This document shows, one piece after another, positions 22,571-34,485 of a stretch of 64,000 nucleotides of DNA. Position 1 is the first letter of the stretch; every line of letters starts with the position of its first letter. Position numbers and translations under genes: made by a program. This DNA is from Hydractinia symbiolongicarpus (Eukaryota > Cnidaria > Hydrozoa > Anthoathecata > Hydractiniidae), in contig NC_079881.1 of the NCBI RefSeq assembly GCF_029227915.1, forward strand, positions 13,555,501 through 13,619,500, written 5' to 3'. A model generated the notes under the pieces. The model saw nothing but the letters and a program-made list of their open reading frames with translations. It made no database searches and was not told the origin of the DNA.

Positions 22571-24247
22571 GCAGTCTACTTATTAGGTCGTAAAAGGCGA
22601 TAATACACATTTTAAAGGCCTGTCCACGTAGTTAGCATCGATTTTAGAGCCTGGCGCTCAGGAAAACGAATTAAGATATCGTAGTCCATTGAGATTGAAA
22701 GGAATAGACCGATGGCAATTTCTCTGTCCTTGTGGAACCACGTGATTGACGTGTAGACTCCTTATTAGGCAGTAAAAGGCGATAATACACACTTTGAAGG
22801 CCTGTCCACGTAGTTAGGAACGGTCTCATGGCCTGGAGCTTAAAAATCGACTTAATACATCGTAGGTTATTGTGATTAAAAGGAATAGACCGATGGCAAT
22901 TTCTCTGTCCTTGTGGAAACACGTGATTGACGTGTAGACTCTTTATTACGCCGTAAAAGGCCATATTAAAGGCTTTAAAGGTCTGTCCACGTAGTTAGGA
23001 ACGTTCTCAGAGCCTCGCGCTCAAGAAAACGACTTAATACATCGTAGTCCATTGAGATTAAAAGGAATAGACCGATGGCAACTTGTCCGGGCTCGTGGAA
23101 TCACGTGAGTTACATGTAGACTCCAAATTAGGCCGTAAAATGCCATATTACAGGCTTTAAAGACCTGTGCGCGTAGTTAGCAGCGTTTTTAGAGCCTGGC
23201 GCTCAGGAAAACGAATTAAGACATCGTAGTCCATTGCGATTGAAAGAAATAGACCAATGGCAATTTCTCTGTCCTTGTGGAAACACGTGATTGACGTGTA
23301 GACTCCTTATTAGGCCGTAAAAGGCCGTATTAAAGTCCTTAAAGGCCTGTCCACGCAGTTAGGAACGTTCTCAGTGCCTGGAGCTTAAGAAATCGACTTA
23401 ATACATCGTAGTCCATTGAAATTGAAAGGAATAGGCCGATGGCCTCCTGTCTGTGCTCGTGGAACTCCCTGACTTAAGTGTAGTCTCCTTATTACGCCAT
23501 AAGAGGCTGTCCTACACGTTTTAAAGGTCTGTACACGTAATTAGGAACGTTCTTAGAGACTGGCACTCAAGAAAACGACTTATTATATCGTAGTCTATTG
23601 AGATTGAAACGAATATACCGATGGCAACTTGCCTGGGCTAGTGGAATCACGTGAGTTACGTGCAGTCTACTATTTAGGTCGTAAAAGGCGATAATACACA
23701 CTTTAAAGGCCTGTCCACGTAGTTAGGAACGGTCTCAGGGCCTGGAGCTCAAGAAAGCGACTTAATACATCTTAGACCATTGAGATTAAAAGGAACAGCC
23801 GAATGGAACTTGTCGGAGCTCTTGGAATCACGTGATTTACGTGTAGACTCCAAATTAGGCCGTGAAAGGCAATATTCCAGGCTTTAAAGGCCTGTGCACG
23901 CTGTTAGCAGCGTTCATAAAGCCTGGCGCCCAGGAAAACAACTTAATATGTCGTAGTCCATTGAGATTAAAAGGAATAGACCGATGGCAACTTGTCCGGG
24001 CTCGTGGAATCACGTGAGTTACGTGTAGACTCCAAATTAGGCCGTAAAATGCCATATTACAGGCTTTAAAGACCTGTGCGCGTAGTTAGCAGCGTTTTTA
24101 GAGCCTGGCGCTCAGGAAAACGAATTAAGACATCGTAGTCCATTGAGATTGAAAGGAATAGACCAATGGCAATTTCTCTGTCCTTGTGGAAACACGTGAT
24201 TGACGTGTAGACTCCTTATTAGGCCGTAAAAGGCCATATTAAAGGCT

Positions 24248-24251
24248 TTAA
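24248..24251. other. TTAA target-site duplication, left of the complete MITE
   Basis: GGCTTTAA is followed by CCCTTTTCGG. Removing the element and one TTAA restores GGCTTTAAAGGTCTGTCC, the normal monomer sequence, so the insertion is clean. Confidence 0.92.
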
Positions 24252-24268
24252 CCCTTTTCGGTCCGGGG
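24252..24268 (+). repeat. Left terminal inverted repeat of the complete MITE
   Basis: CCCTTTTCGGTCCGGGG differs at one base from the inverse of 24,975-24,991. It merges into a run of 14 G (24,265-24,278) that continues into GATTCCGCCCCCCC. Confidence 0.88.
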
Positions 24269-24278
24269 GGGGGGGGGG
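24265..24278. repeat. Run of 14 G next to the MITE terminus
   Basis: Fourteen consecutive G face a run of C at about 24,284-24,292, giving a potential G:C fold-back. The other terminus has the more complex GGGGAGGGCGG here, so the run is a derived expansion or a homopolymer-length error in the assembly. Confidence 0.75.
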
Positions 24279-24607
24279 ATTCCGCCCCCCCCTGACGTTT
24301 TTTTAATAACTCCTGATTGCTTTGTTATATGGCTATGATACTTACTGAGTTTTAACATTCATCTATTAGACACCTGCATGTAAATTTTTTAGGTCCCATA
24401 CCTTTCAGATGCTTCGATATTGGCCATTACTCGAAACTACCCCTAAAAATCTCTATGAAATCCTTATAATGGAGAAAATATAATAACTGCTGTTAGGATT
24501 ATCTTTAGAACTTGAAACTTGCAACACAACTTTGTTTCATTAAGAAGAATCATTTTGAATAATTTGAACACGTGACTAATCCGATTTCCCGATTTTGTCG
24601 GATTTTA

Positions 24608-24639
24608 CCCAAAAATCGGAAAAAAAACGGATTTTCGGG
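24608..24639. repeat. Internal hairpin of the complete MITE
   Basis: CCCAAAAATC and GATTTTCGGG form an imperfect 10 bp stem around an A-rich loop. It is the counterpart of the perfect stem at 17,659-17,689 in the truncated copy. Confidence 0.65.
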
Positions 24640-24807
24640 CAATATTTGGCAATTTTTTATCCGATCCATGTAAAAACCAGAAGATATGTTAAATAACTTT
24701 TATTTAGCCTTCAGAAACTTCAAACAGAATGTAAAAATTCGCTCTAGCACAAAAGTAATTATATTTTAAGCAGATAGTGGCATTTTTAAAAATTTTTAAG
24801 CTTTTGA

Positions 24808-24815
24808 TGACGTCA
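24808..24815. other. TGACGTCA palindrome inside the MITE
   Basis: This is an exact 8 bp palindrome matching the animal CRE consensus. In the truncated copy the matching place reads TGACGTTA, so it is not conserved. It is recorded as a sequence feature only. Confidence 0.4.
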
Positions 24816-24974
24816 TAGAAAATGTGCTGACGCAAGCAAAATTTTTTGGCGCCATTTTCTTCCTTTTATGACGTACTATAAGTGTGCCAAGTTTGATTCA
24901 ATATGATCAACCCTATGAAAAGTTATTGAGGGGGGGCGGAATCCGCCCTCCCCGGTCATAGTATGTTTGAAAAA

Positions 24975-24991
24975 CCCCGGACCGAATAGGG
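24975..24991 (-). repeat. Right terminal inverted repeat of the complete MITE
   Basis: CCCCGGACCGAATAGGG is the inverse of the left terminus apart from one base. It matches the intact end of the truncated copy at 17,306 (CCCTATTCGGTTCGGGG) with one difference. Confidence 0.88.
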
Positions 24992-24995
24992 TTAA
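24992..24995. other. TTAA target-site duplication, right of the complete MITE
   Basis: AATAGGG is followed by TTAAAGGTCTGTCCACG, the normal continuation of an inverted-arm monomer. Confidence 0.92.
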
Positions 24996-25918
24996 AGGTC
25001 TGTCCACGTAATTAGGAACGTTCTCAGAGCATGGCGCTCAAGAAAACGACTTAATACTTCGTAGTTCATTGGTATTGAAAGGATTAGACCGATGGCAACT
25101 TGGCTGGGCTCGCAAAATCACGTGATTTACATGCAGACTGCAAATTAGGCCGTAAAAGGCCATAATGCAGGCTTAAAAGACCTGTGCATGTAGTTAGGAA
25201 CGTTCTCAGAGCCTGGTGCTCAAGAGAAGGACTTAATACATCGTAATCTGTTGAGATTGAAAGGAATAGACCGATGGTAACTTGGCTGGGCTCGCGGAAT
25301 CACGTGTGGACTCCAAAATAGGCCATAAAAGGCCATATTAAAGGATTAAAAGGCCTTTGCACGTAGTTAGCAGCGTTCTTAGAGCCTGGCGCACAGAAAA
25401 ACGACTTAATGCTTGGTAGTCCATTGAGATTGAAAGTAATAGGCCGATGGCCACTTGTATTGGCACGTGCAGTCACGTGATTTACGTGTAGAGACCAAAC
25501 TAGGCCGTGAAAGGCAATATTAGAGGTTTTAAAGGCCTGTGCACGTAGTTAACAACGTTCTTAGAGCCTGGCGCTCAATAAAACGACTTACTACATCGTA
25601 GACCATTGCGATTAAAAGGAATTGACCGATGGCAACTTGTCCAGGCCTGGCGCTTAAGAAATCGACTTAATACATCGTAGTCCATTGAGATTGAAAGGAA
25701 TAGGCCGATAGCCTCCTGTCTGTGCTCGTGGAACTCCCTGACTTAAGTGTAGTCTCCTTATTACGCCATAAGAGGCCGTACTACACGCTTTAAAGGTCTG
25801 TACACGTAATTAGGAACGTTCTTAGAGACTGGCGCTCAAGAAAAGGACTTAATATATCGTAGTCTATTGAGATTGAAAGGAATAGACCGATGGCAACTTG
25901 GCTGGGCTCGCGGAATCA

Positions 25919-28900
25919 CGTGATTTACGTGTAGACTCCAAATTAGGCCGTAAAAGGCCATATTAAAGTCTTCAAAGGCCTGTGCACGTAGTTAGGAACG
26001 TTCTCAGAGCCTGGCGCTCAAGAAAACCACTTATTACATCGTAATCCATTGAAATTGAAAGGAATAGGCCGATGGCCTCCTGTCTGTGCTCGTGGAACTC
26101 CCTGACTTAAGTGTAGTCTCCTTATTACGCCATAAGAGGCCGTACTACACGCTTTAAAGGTCTGTACACGTAATTAGGAACGTTCTTAGAGACTGGCGCT
26201 CAAGAAAAGGACTTAATATATCGTAGTCTATTGAGATTGAAACGAATATACCGATGGCAACTTGCCTGGGCTCGCGGAATTACGTGATTTACGTGTAGAC
26301 TCCAAATTAGGCCGTAAAGGGCCATATTACACGCTTTAAAGGTCTGTCCACGTAGTTAGAAACATTCTCAGAGCCTCGCGCTTAAGAAAACGACTTAATA
26401 CATCGTAGTCCATTGAGATTGAAAGGAATAGACTGATGGCAATTTCTCTGTCCTTGTGGAAACACGTGATTGACGTGAAGACTCCTTATTAGGCCGTAAA
26501 AGGCGATAATACACGCTTTAAAGGTCTGTCCAAATAATTAGGTACGTTCTCAGAGCCTGGCGCTAAAGAAAACGACTTAACATACTGTAGTCTATTGAGA
26601 TTGAAAGGAATAGACCGATGGCAACTTGGCTGGGCTCACGGAATCACGTGATTTACATGCAGACTGCAAATTAGGCCGTAAAAGGCCATAATGCAGGCTT
26701 AAAAGACCTGTGCATGTAGTTAGGAACGTTCTCAGAGCCTGGTGCTCAAGAGAAGGTATTAATACATCGTAATCTGTTGAGATTGAAAGGAATAGACCGA
26801 TGGCAACTTGGCTGGGCTCGAAAAATCACGTGATTTACGTGTAGACTCCAAATTAGGCCGTAAAAGGCCATATTACACGCTTTACAGGTCTGTCCACGTA
26901 ATTAGGAACGTTCTTAGAGCCTAGTGCTCAAGAAAACGACTTAACATAGTGTAGTTTATTGAGATTGAAACGAATAGATCGATGGCAACTTGGCTGGGCT
27001 CGCGGAATCACGTGATTTACGTGTGGACTCCAAAATAGGCCATAAAAGGCCATATTAAAGGATTATAAGGCCTTTGCACGTAGTTAGCAGCGTTCTTAGA
27101 GTCTGGCACTCAGGAACATGACTAAACACATCGTTGTCCATTGAGATTAAAAGGATTAGACCGATGGCAACTTGTCCGTGCTCGTGGAATCACGTGAGTT
27201 ACGTGTAGACTCCAAATTAGGCTGTAAAAGGCAATGTTACAGCCTTTAAAGGCCTGTGCACGTAGTTAGCATCGTTCTTAGAACCTGGCGCACAGAAAAA
27301 CGACTTAATGCTTGGTAGTCCATTGAGATTGAAAGTAATAGGCCGATGGCCACTTGTCTTGGCACGTGTAGTCACGTTACTTAGGTGTAGTCTCCTTATT
27401 AGGCCGTAAAAGGCGATAATACACAATTTAAAGGCCTGTCAGCGTAGTTGGGAACGTTCTCAGAGCCTGGCGCTTAAGAGAAGGACTTAATATATCGTAG
27501 TCTATTGAGATTGAAAGGAATAGACCGATGGCAACTTAGCTGGACACGTGATTTTACGTGTAGACTCCAAATTAGGCCCTATAAGACCATATTAAAGTCT
27601 TTAAAGGCCTGTGCACGTAGTTAGGAACGTTCTTAGAGACTGGCGCTCAAGAAAAGGACTTAATATATCGTAGTCTATTGAGATTGAAACGAATATACCG
27701 ATGGCAACTTGCCTGGGCTCGCGGAATTACGTGATTTACGTGTAGACTCCAAATTAGGCCGTAAAGGGCCATATTACACGCTTTAAAGGTCTGTCCACGT
27801 AGTTAGAAACATTCTCAGAGCCTCGCGCTTAAGAAAACGACTTAATACATCGTAGTCCATTGAGATTGAAAGGAATAGACTGATGGCAATTTCTCTGTCC
27901 TTGTGGAAACACGTGATTGACGTGAAGACTCCTTATTAGGCCGTAAAAGGCGATAATACACGCTTTAAAGGTCTGTCCAAATAATTAGGTACGTTCTCAG
28001 AGCCTGGCGCTAAAGAAAACGACTTAACATACTGTAGTCTATTGAGATTGAAAGGAATAGACCGATGGCAACTTGGCTGGGCTCGCGGAATCACGTGATT
28101 TACATGCAGACTGCAAATTAGGCCGTAAAAGGCCATAATGCAGGCTTAAAAGACCTGTGCATGTAGTTAGGAACGTTCTCAGAGCCTGGTGCTCAAGAGA
28201 AGGTATTAATACATCGTAATCTGTTGAGATTGAAAGGAATAGACCGATGGCAACTTGGCTGGGCTCGAAAAATCACGTGATTTACGTGTAGACTCCAAAT
28301 TAGGCCGTAAAAGGCCATATTACACGCTTTACAGGTCTGTCCACGTAATTAGGAACGTTCTTAGAGCCTGGTGCTCAAGAAAACGACTTAACATAGTGTA
28401 GTTTATTGAGATTGAAACGAATAGATCGATGGCAACTTGGCTGGGCTCGCGGAATCACGTGATTTACATGTGGACTCCAAAATAGGCCATAAAAGGCCAT
28501 ATTAAAGGATTACAAGGCCTTTGCACGTAGTTAGCAGCGTTCTTAGAGTCTGGCACTCAGGAACATGACTAAACACATCGTTGTCCATTGAGATTAAAAG
28601 GATTAGACCGATGGCAACTTGTCCGTGCTCGTGGAATCACGTGAGTTACGTGTAGACTCCAAATTAGGCTGTAAAAGGCAATGTTACAGCCTTTAAAGGC
28701 CTGTGCACGTAGTTAGCATCGTTCTTAGAACCTGGCGCACAGAAAAACGACTTAATGCTTGGTAGTCCATTGAGATTGAAAGTAATAGGCCGATGGCCAC
28801 TTGTCTTGGCACGTGTAGTCACGTTACTTAGGTGTAGTCTCCTTATTAGGCCGTAAAAGGCGATAATACACAATTTAAAGGCCTGTCAGCGTAGTTGGGA

Positions 28901-28993
28901 ACGTTCTCAGAGCCTGGCGCTTAAGAGAAGGACTTAATATATCGTAGTCTATTGAGATTGAAAGGAATAGACCGATGGCAACTTAGCTGGACA
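25919..28993 (-). repeat. 3,075 bp tandem duplication, copy 1 (17 monomers)
   Basis: This aligns to 28,994-32,068 at constant offset, and almost every base agrees by eye (for example ACATGTGG at 28,467 against ACGTGTGG at 31,542). The breakpoint falls at the CACGTG palindrome: CTTAGCTGGACACGTGATTTACG at 28,994 is the join. Inside it lies an older 1,447 bp (8-monomer) repeat starting near 26,182 and 27,629. Confidence 0.88.
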
Positions 28994-31900
28994 CGTGATT
29001 TACGTGTAGACTCCAAATTAGGCCGTAAAAGGCCATATTAAAGTCTTCAAAGGCCTGTGCACGTAGTTAGGAACGTTCTCAGAGCCTGGCGCTCAAGAGA
29101 ACCACTTATTACATCGTAATCCATTGAAATTGAAAGGAATAGGCCGATGGCCTCCTGTCTGTGCTCGTGGAACTCCCTGACTTAAGTGTAGTCTCCTTAT
29201 TACGCCATAAGAGGCCGTACTACACGCTTTAAAGGTCTGTACACGTAATTAGGAACGTTCTTAGAGACTGGCGCTCAAGAAAAGGACTTAATATATCGTA
29301 GTCTATTGAGATTGAAACGAATATACCGATGGCAACTTGCCTGGGCTCGCGGAATTACGTGATTTACGTGTAGACTCCAAATTAGGCCGTAAAGGGCCAT
29401 ATTACACGCTTTAAAGGTCTGTCCACGTAGTTAGAAACATTCTCAGAGCCTCGCGCTTAAGAAAACGACTTAATACATCGTAGTCCATTGAGATTGAAAG
29501 GAATAGACTGATGGCAATTTCTCTGTCCTTGTGGAAACACGTGATTGACGTGAAGACTCCTTATTAGGCCGTAAAAGGCGATAATACACGCTTTAAAGGT
29601 CTGTCCAAATAATTAGGTACGTTCTCAGAGCCTGGCGCTAAAGAAAACGACTTAACATACTGTAGTCTATTGAGATTGAAAGGAATAGACCGATGGCAAC
29701 TTGGCTGGGCTCACGGAATCACGTGATTTACATGCAGACTGCAAATTAGGCCGTAAAAGGCCATAATGCAGGCTTAAAAGACCTGTGCATGTAGTTAGGA
29801 ACGTTCTCAGAGCCTGGTGCTCAAGAGAAGGTATTAATACATCGTAATCTGTTGAGATTGAAAGGAATAGACCGATGGCAACTTGGCTGGGCTCGAAAAA
29901 TCACGTGATTTACGTGTAGACTCCAAATTAGGCCGTAAAAGGCCATATTACACGCTTTACAGGTCTGTCCACGTAATTAGGAACGTTCTTAGAGCCTAGT
30001 GCTCAAGAAAACGACTTAACATAGTGTAGTTTATTGAGATTGAAACGAATAGATCGATGGCAACTTGGCTGGGCTCGCGGAATCACGTGATTTACGTGTG
30101 GACTCCAAAATAGGCCATAAAAGGCCATATTAAAGGATTATAAGGCCTTTGCACGTAGTTAGCAGCGTTCTTAGAGTCTGGCACTCAGGAACATGACTAA
30201 ACACATCGTTGTCCATTGAGATTAAAAGGATTAGACCGATGGCAACTTGTCCGTGCTCGTGGAATCACGTGAGTTACGTGTAGACTCCAAATTAGGCTGT
30301 AAAAGGCAATGTTACAGCCTTTAAAGGCCTGTGCACGTAGTTAGCATCGTTCTTAGAACCTGGCGCACAGAAAAACGACTTAATGCTTGGTAGTCCATTG
30401 AGATTGAAAGTAATAGGCCGATGGCCACTTGTCTTGGCACGTGTAGTCACGTTACTTAGGTGTAGTCTCCTTATTAGGCCGTAAAAGGCGATAATACACA
30501 ATTTAAAGGCCTGTCAGCGTAGTTGGGAACGTTCTCAGAGCCTGGCGCTTAAGAGAAGGACTTAATATATCGTAGTCTATTGAGATTGAAAGGAATAGAC
30601 CGATGGCAACTTAGCTGGACACGTGATTTTACGTGTAGACTCCAAATTAGGCCCTATAAGACCATATTAAAGTCTTTAAAGGCCTGTGCACGTAGTTAGG
30701 AACGTTCTTAGAGACTGGCGCTCAAGAAAAGGACTTAATATATCGTAGTCTATTGAGATTGAAACGAATATACCGATGGCAACTTGCCTGGGCTCGCGGA
30801 ATTACGTGATTTACGTGTAGACTCCAAATTAGGCCGTAAAGGGCCATATTACACGCTTTAAAGGTCTGTCCACGTAGTTAGAAACATTCTCAGAGCCTCG
30901 CGCTTAAGAAAACGACTTAATACATCGTAGTCCATTGAGATTGAAAGGAATAGACTGATGGCAATTTCTCTGTCCTTGTGGAAACACGTGATTGACGTGA
31001 AGACTCCTTATTAGGCCGTAAAAGGCGATAATACACGCTTTAAAGGTCTGTCCAAATAATTAGGTACGTTCTCAGAGCCTGGCGCTAAAGAAAACGACTT
31101 AACATACTGTAGTCTATTGAGATTGAAAGGAATAGACCGATGGCAACTTGGCTGGGCTCGCGGAATCACGTGATTTACATGCAGACTGCAAATTAGGCCG
31201 TAAAAGGCCATAATGCAGGCTTAAAAGACCTGTGCATGTAGTTAGGAACGTTCTCAGAGCCTGGTGCTCAAGAGAAGGTATTAATACATCGTAATCTGTT
31301 GAGATTGAAAGGAATAGACCGATGGCAACTTGGCTGGGCTCGAAAAATCACGTGATTTACGTGTAGACTCCAAATTAGGCCGTAAAAGGCCATATTACAC
31401 GCTTTACAGGTCTGTCCACGTAATTAGGAACGTTCTTAGAGCCTGGTGCTCAAGAAAACGACTTAACATAGTGTAGTTTATTGAGATTGAAACGAATAGA
31501 TCGATGGCAACTTGGCTGGGCTCGCGGAATCACGTGATTTACGTGTGGACTCCAAAATAGGCCATAAAAGGCCATATTAAAGGATTACAAGGCCTTTGCA
31601 CGTAGTTAGCAGCGTTCTTAGAGTCTGGCACTCAGGAACATGACTAAACACATCGTTGTCCATTGAGATTAAAAGGATTAGACCGATGGCAACTTGTCCG
31701 TGCTCGTGGAATCACGTGAGTTACGTGTAGACTCCAAATTAGGCTGTAAAAGGCAATGTTACAGCCTTTAAAGGCCTGTGCACGTAGTTAGCATCGTTCT
31801 TAGAACCTGGCGCACAGAAAAACGACTTAATGCTTGGTAGTCCATTGAGATTGAAAGTAATAGGCCGATGGCCACTTGTCTTGGCACGTGTAGTCACGTT

Positions 31901-32068
31901 ACTTAGGTGTAGTCTCCTTATTAGGCCGTAAAAGGCGATAATACACAATTTAAAGGCCTGTCAGCGTAGTTGGGAACGTTCTCAGAGCCTGGCGCTTAAG
32001 AGAAGGACTTAATATATCGTAGTCTATTGAGATTGAAAGGAATAGACCGATGGCAACTTAGCTGGACA
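28994..32068 (-). repeat. 3,075 bp tandem duplication, copy 2
   Basis: Partner of 25,919-28,993. It repeats the nested 1,447 bp units (near 29,257 and 30,704), so four copies of the 8-monomer block now lie in a row. It ends at CTGGACACGTGATTTTACG, which carries an extra T compared with the copy 1/copy 2 join. Confidence 0.88.
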
Positions 32069-32154
32069 CGTGATTTTACGTGTAGACTCCAAATTAGGCC
32101 CTATAAGACCATATTAAAGTCTTTAAAGGCCTGTGCACGTAGTTAGGAACGTTC

Positions 32155-33180
32155 TTAGAGCCTGGCGCTCAAGAAAACCACTTATTACATCGTAATCCAT
32201 TGAAATTGAAATGAATAGGCCGATGGCCTCTTGTCTGTGCTCGTGGAACTCCCTGTCTTAAGTGTAGTGTCCTTATTACGCCATAAGAGGCCGTGTTACA
32301 CGCTTTAAAGGTCTGTACACGTAATTAGGAACGTTCTTAGAGCCTGGCGCCCAGGAAAACGACTTAATATATCGTAGTCCAATGAGATTAAAAGGAATAG
32401 ACCGATGGCAACTTGTCCGGGCTCGTGGAATCACGTGAGTTACGTGTAGACTCCAAATTAGGCCGTAAAATGCCATATTACAGGCTTTAAAGACCTGTGC
32501 GCGTAGTTAGCAGCGTTTTTAGAGCCTAGCGCTCAGAAATACGAATTAAGACATCGTAGTCCATTGAGATTGAAAGGAATAGACCAATGGCAATTTTCTC
32601 TGTCCTTGTGGAAACACGTGATTGACGTGTAGACTCCTTATTAGGCCGTAAAGGGCGATAATACACACTTTAAAGGCCTGTCCACGTAGTTAGGAACGGT
32701 CTCAGGGCCTGGCGCTTAAGAAATCGACTTAATACATCGTAGTCCATTGAGATTGAAAAGAATAGACTGATGGCCTCCTGTCTGTGCTCTTGGAACTCCC
32801 TGACTTAAGTGTAGTCTCCTTGTTAGGTCATAAGAGGCTGTATTACAAGCTTTAAAGGTCTGTCCACGTTATTAGGCACGTTCTTAGAGCCTGGCGCTCA
32901 AGAAAACGACTTAATATATCGTAGTCTATTGAGATTGAAAGGAATAGACCGATGGCAACTTGGCTGGGCTCGCGGAATCACGTGATTTACGTGTAGACTC
33001 CAAAATAGGCCGTAAAAGGCCATATTAAGGTCTTTAAAGGCCTGTGCACGTAGTAAGGAACGTTCTCAGAGCCTGGCGCTCAAGAAAACCAGTTATTACA
33101 TCGTAATCCATTGAAATTGGAAGGAACAGGCCGATGGCCTCCTGTCTGTGCTCGTGGAACTCCCTGACTTAAGTGTAGTC
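32155..33180 (-). repeat. Duplicated block, offset 6,185 bp (partner 38,340-39,365)
   Basis: The CCACTTATTACATCGTAATCC monomer, the 32,276-32,476 monomer and the GAACAGGC(C/T)GATGGC variant recur in the same order 6,185 bp to the right (34 monomer lengths). Homology stops where this copy reads CTCCTTGTTAGGTC and the partner reads CTCCTCATTACGCC. Confidence 0.75.
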
Positions 33181-33249
33181 TCCTTGTTAGGTCATAAGAG
33201 GCTGTATTACAAGCTTTAAAGGTCTGTCCACGTTATTAGGCACGTTTTT

Positions 33250-34485
33250 AGAGCCTGGCGCTCAGGAAAACGAATTAAGACATCGTAGTCCATTGAGATT
33301 GAAAGGAATAGACCAATAGCAATTTCTCTGTCCTTGTGGAACCACGTGATTGACGTGTAGACTCCTTATTAGGCAGTAAAAGGCGATATTACACACTTTA
33401 AAGGCCTGTCCACGTAGTTAGGAACGGTCTCAGGGCCTGGAGCTTAAGAAATCGACTTAATACATCGTAGTCCATTGTGATTAAAAGGAATAGACCGATG
33501 GCAATTTCTCTGTCCTTGTGGAAACACGTGATTGACGTGTAGACTCCTTATTAGGCCGTAAAAGGCCATATTAAAAGCTTTACAGGTCTGTCCACGTAGT
33601 TAGGAACGTTCTCAGAGCCTCGCGCTCAAGAAAACGACTTAATACATCGTAGACCATTGAGATTAAAAAGAACAGCCGAATGGAACTTGTCGGAGCTCCT
33701 GGAATCACGTGATTTACGTGTACACTCCAAATTAGGCCGTGAAAGGCAATATTAGAGGCTTTAAAGGCCTGTGCACGTAGTTAACAGCGTTCTTAGAGCC
33801 TGGCGCACAGGAAAACAACTTAATGTATCATAGTCCATTGAGATTGAAAGGAAAAGAGCGATGCCAACTTGTAGGGGCTCGTGGAATCACGTGATTTACG
33901 TATAGACTCCAAATTAGATCGTAAAAGGCCATATTAAAGGCTTTAAAGGCCTGTCCACGTAGTTAGGAATGTTCTCAGTGCCTGGCACACAAGAAAACGA
34001 CTTAATACATCGTAAAACATTGAGATTGAAAGGAATAGACCGATGCCAACTTGTTCGGGCTCGTGGAATCACGTGAGTTACGTGCAGTCTACTTATTAGG
34101 TCGTAAAAGGCGATAATACACACTTTAAAGGCCTGTCCACGTAGTTAGCAGCGATTTTAGAGCCTGGCGCTCAGGAAAACGAATTAAGATATCGTAGTCC
34201 ATTGAGATTGAAAGGAATAGACCGATGGCAATTTCTCTGTCCATGTGGAACCACGTGATTGACGTGTAGACTCACTCCTTATTAGGCCGTAAAAGGCGAT
34301 AATACACGCTTTAAAGGTCTGTCCACGTAGTTAGGAACGGTCTCAGGGCCTGGAGCTCAAGAAAGCGACTTAATACATCGTAGACCATTGAGATTAAAAG
34401 AAACAGCCGAATGGAACTTGTCGGAGCTCCTGGAATCACGTGATTTACGTGTACACTCCAAATTAGGCAGTGAAAGGCAATATTA
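33250..34485 (-). repeat. Duplicated block, offset 2,367 bp, copy 1 (partner 35,617-36,852)
   Basis: Both copies carry the rare 4 bp insertion in GTAGACTCACTCCTTATT (at 34,271 and 36,638) and the AGACTCC(A/T)AATTAGATCG monomer (33,905 and 36,272). The offset equals 13 monomers, the same size as the independent pair at 56,963/59,330. Confidence 0.82.

Larger units (their letters stand above)
17839..24247 (-). repeat. Satellite array, inverted (- orientation), between the two MITEs
   Basis: From here the monomer reads as its reverse complement: ATCGTAGTCCATTGAGATT in place of AATCTCAATGGACTACGAT. Monomers of ~181 bp continue without another polarity switch. Shortened monomers occur at about 18,147 (CACGTGTGGACTCC, lacking ATTTACG) and 19,030 (CTTGTCCAGTTCTGGCGC). 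A second version of that deletion, CTTGTCCAGGCCTGGCGC, is at about 25,640. There are no genes. The open frames on the - strand (17782-18015, 18343-18552, 19512-19894, 22671-22964, 23855-24055) are monomer translations, of the same kind as those on the + strand left of the switch. Confidence 0.94.
24252..24991 (-). mobile_element. Complete piggyBac-like MITE, 740 bp, non-autonomous
   Basis: It is flanked by TTAA on both sides. The ends are CCCTTTTCGGTCCGGGG (left) and, in reverse complement of the right, CCCTATTCGGTCCGGGG: 16 of 17 bases match and both begin CCCT, as piggyBac-superfamily termini do. A subterminal GGATTCCGCCCCCCC segment and AATAACT are also shared by both ends. No open frame of useful length is present, so it would depend on a transposase encoded elsewhere. 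The stretch 24,279-24,457 is absent from the truncated copy at 17,306. The strand is assigned arbitrarily to match that copy's label; in fact the two copies lie in opposite absolute orientations. Confidence 0.88.

Noticed and set aside
24808-24815. Functional CRE promoter element
   Set aside because: It is not preserved in the second copy and there is no transcription unit nearby. It is kept only as a sequence note.
24252-24991. Transposase gene within the MITE
   Set aside because: The interior is AT-rich with stops in all frames, and no frame reaches a useful length.
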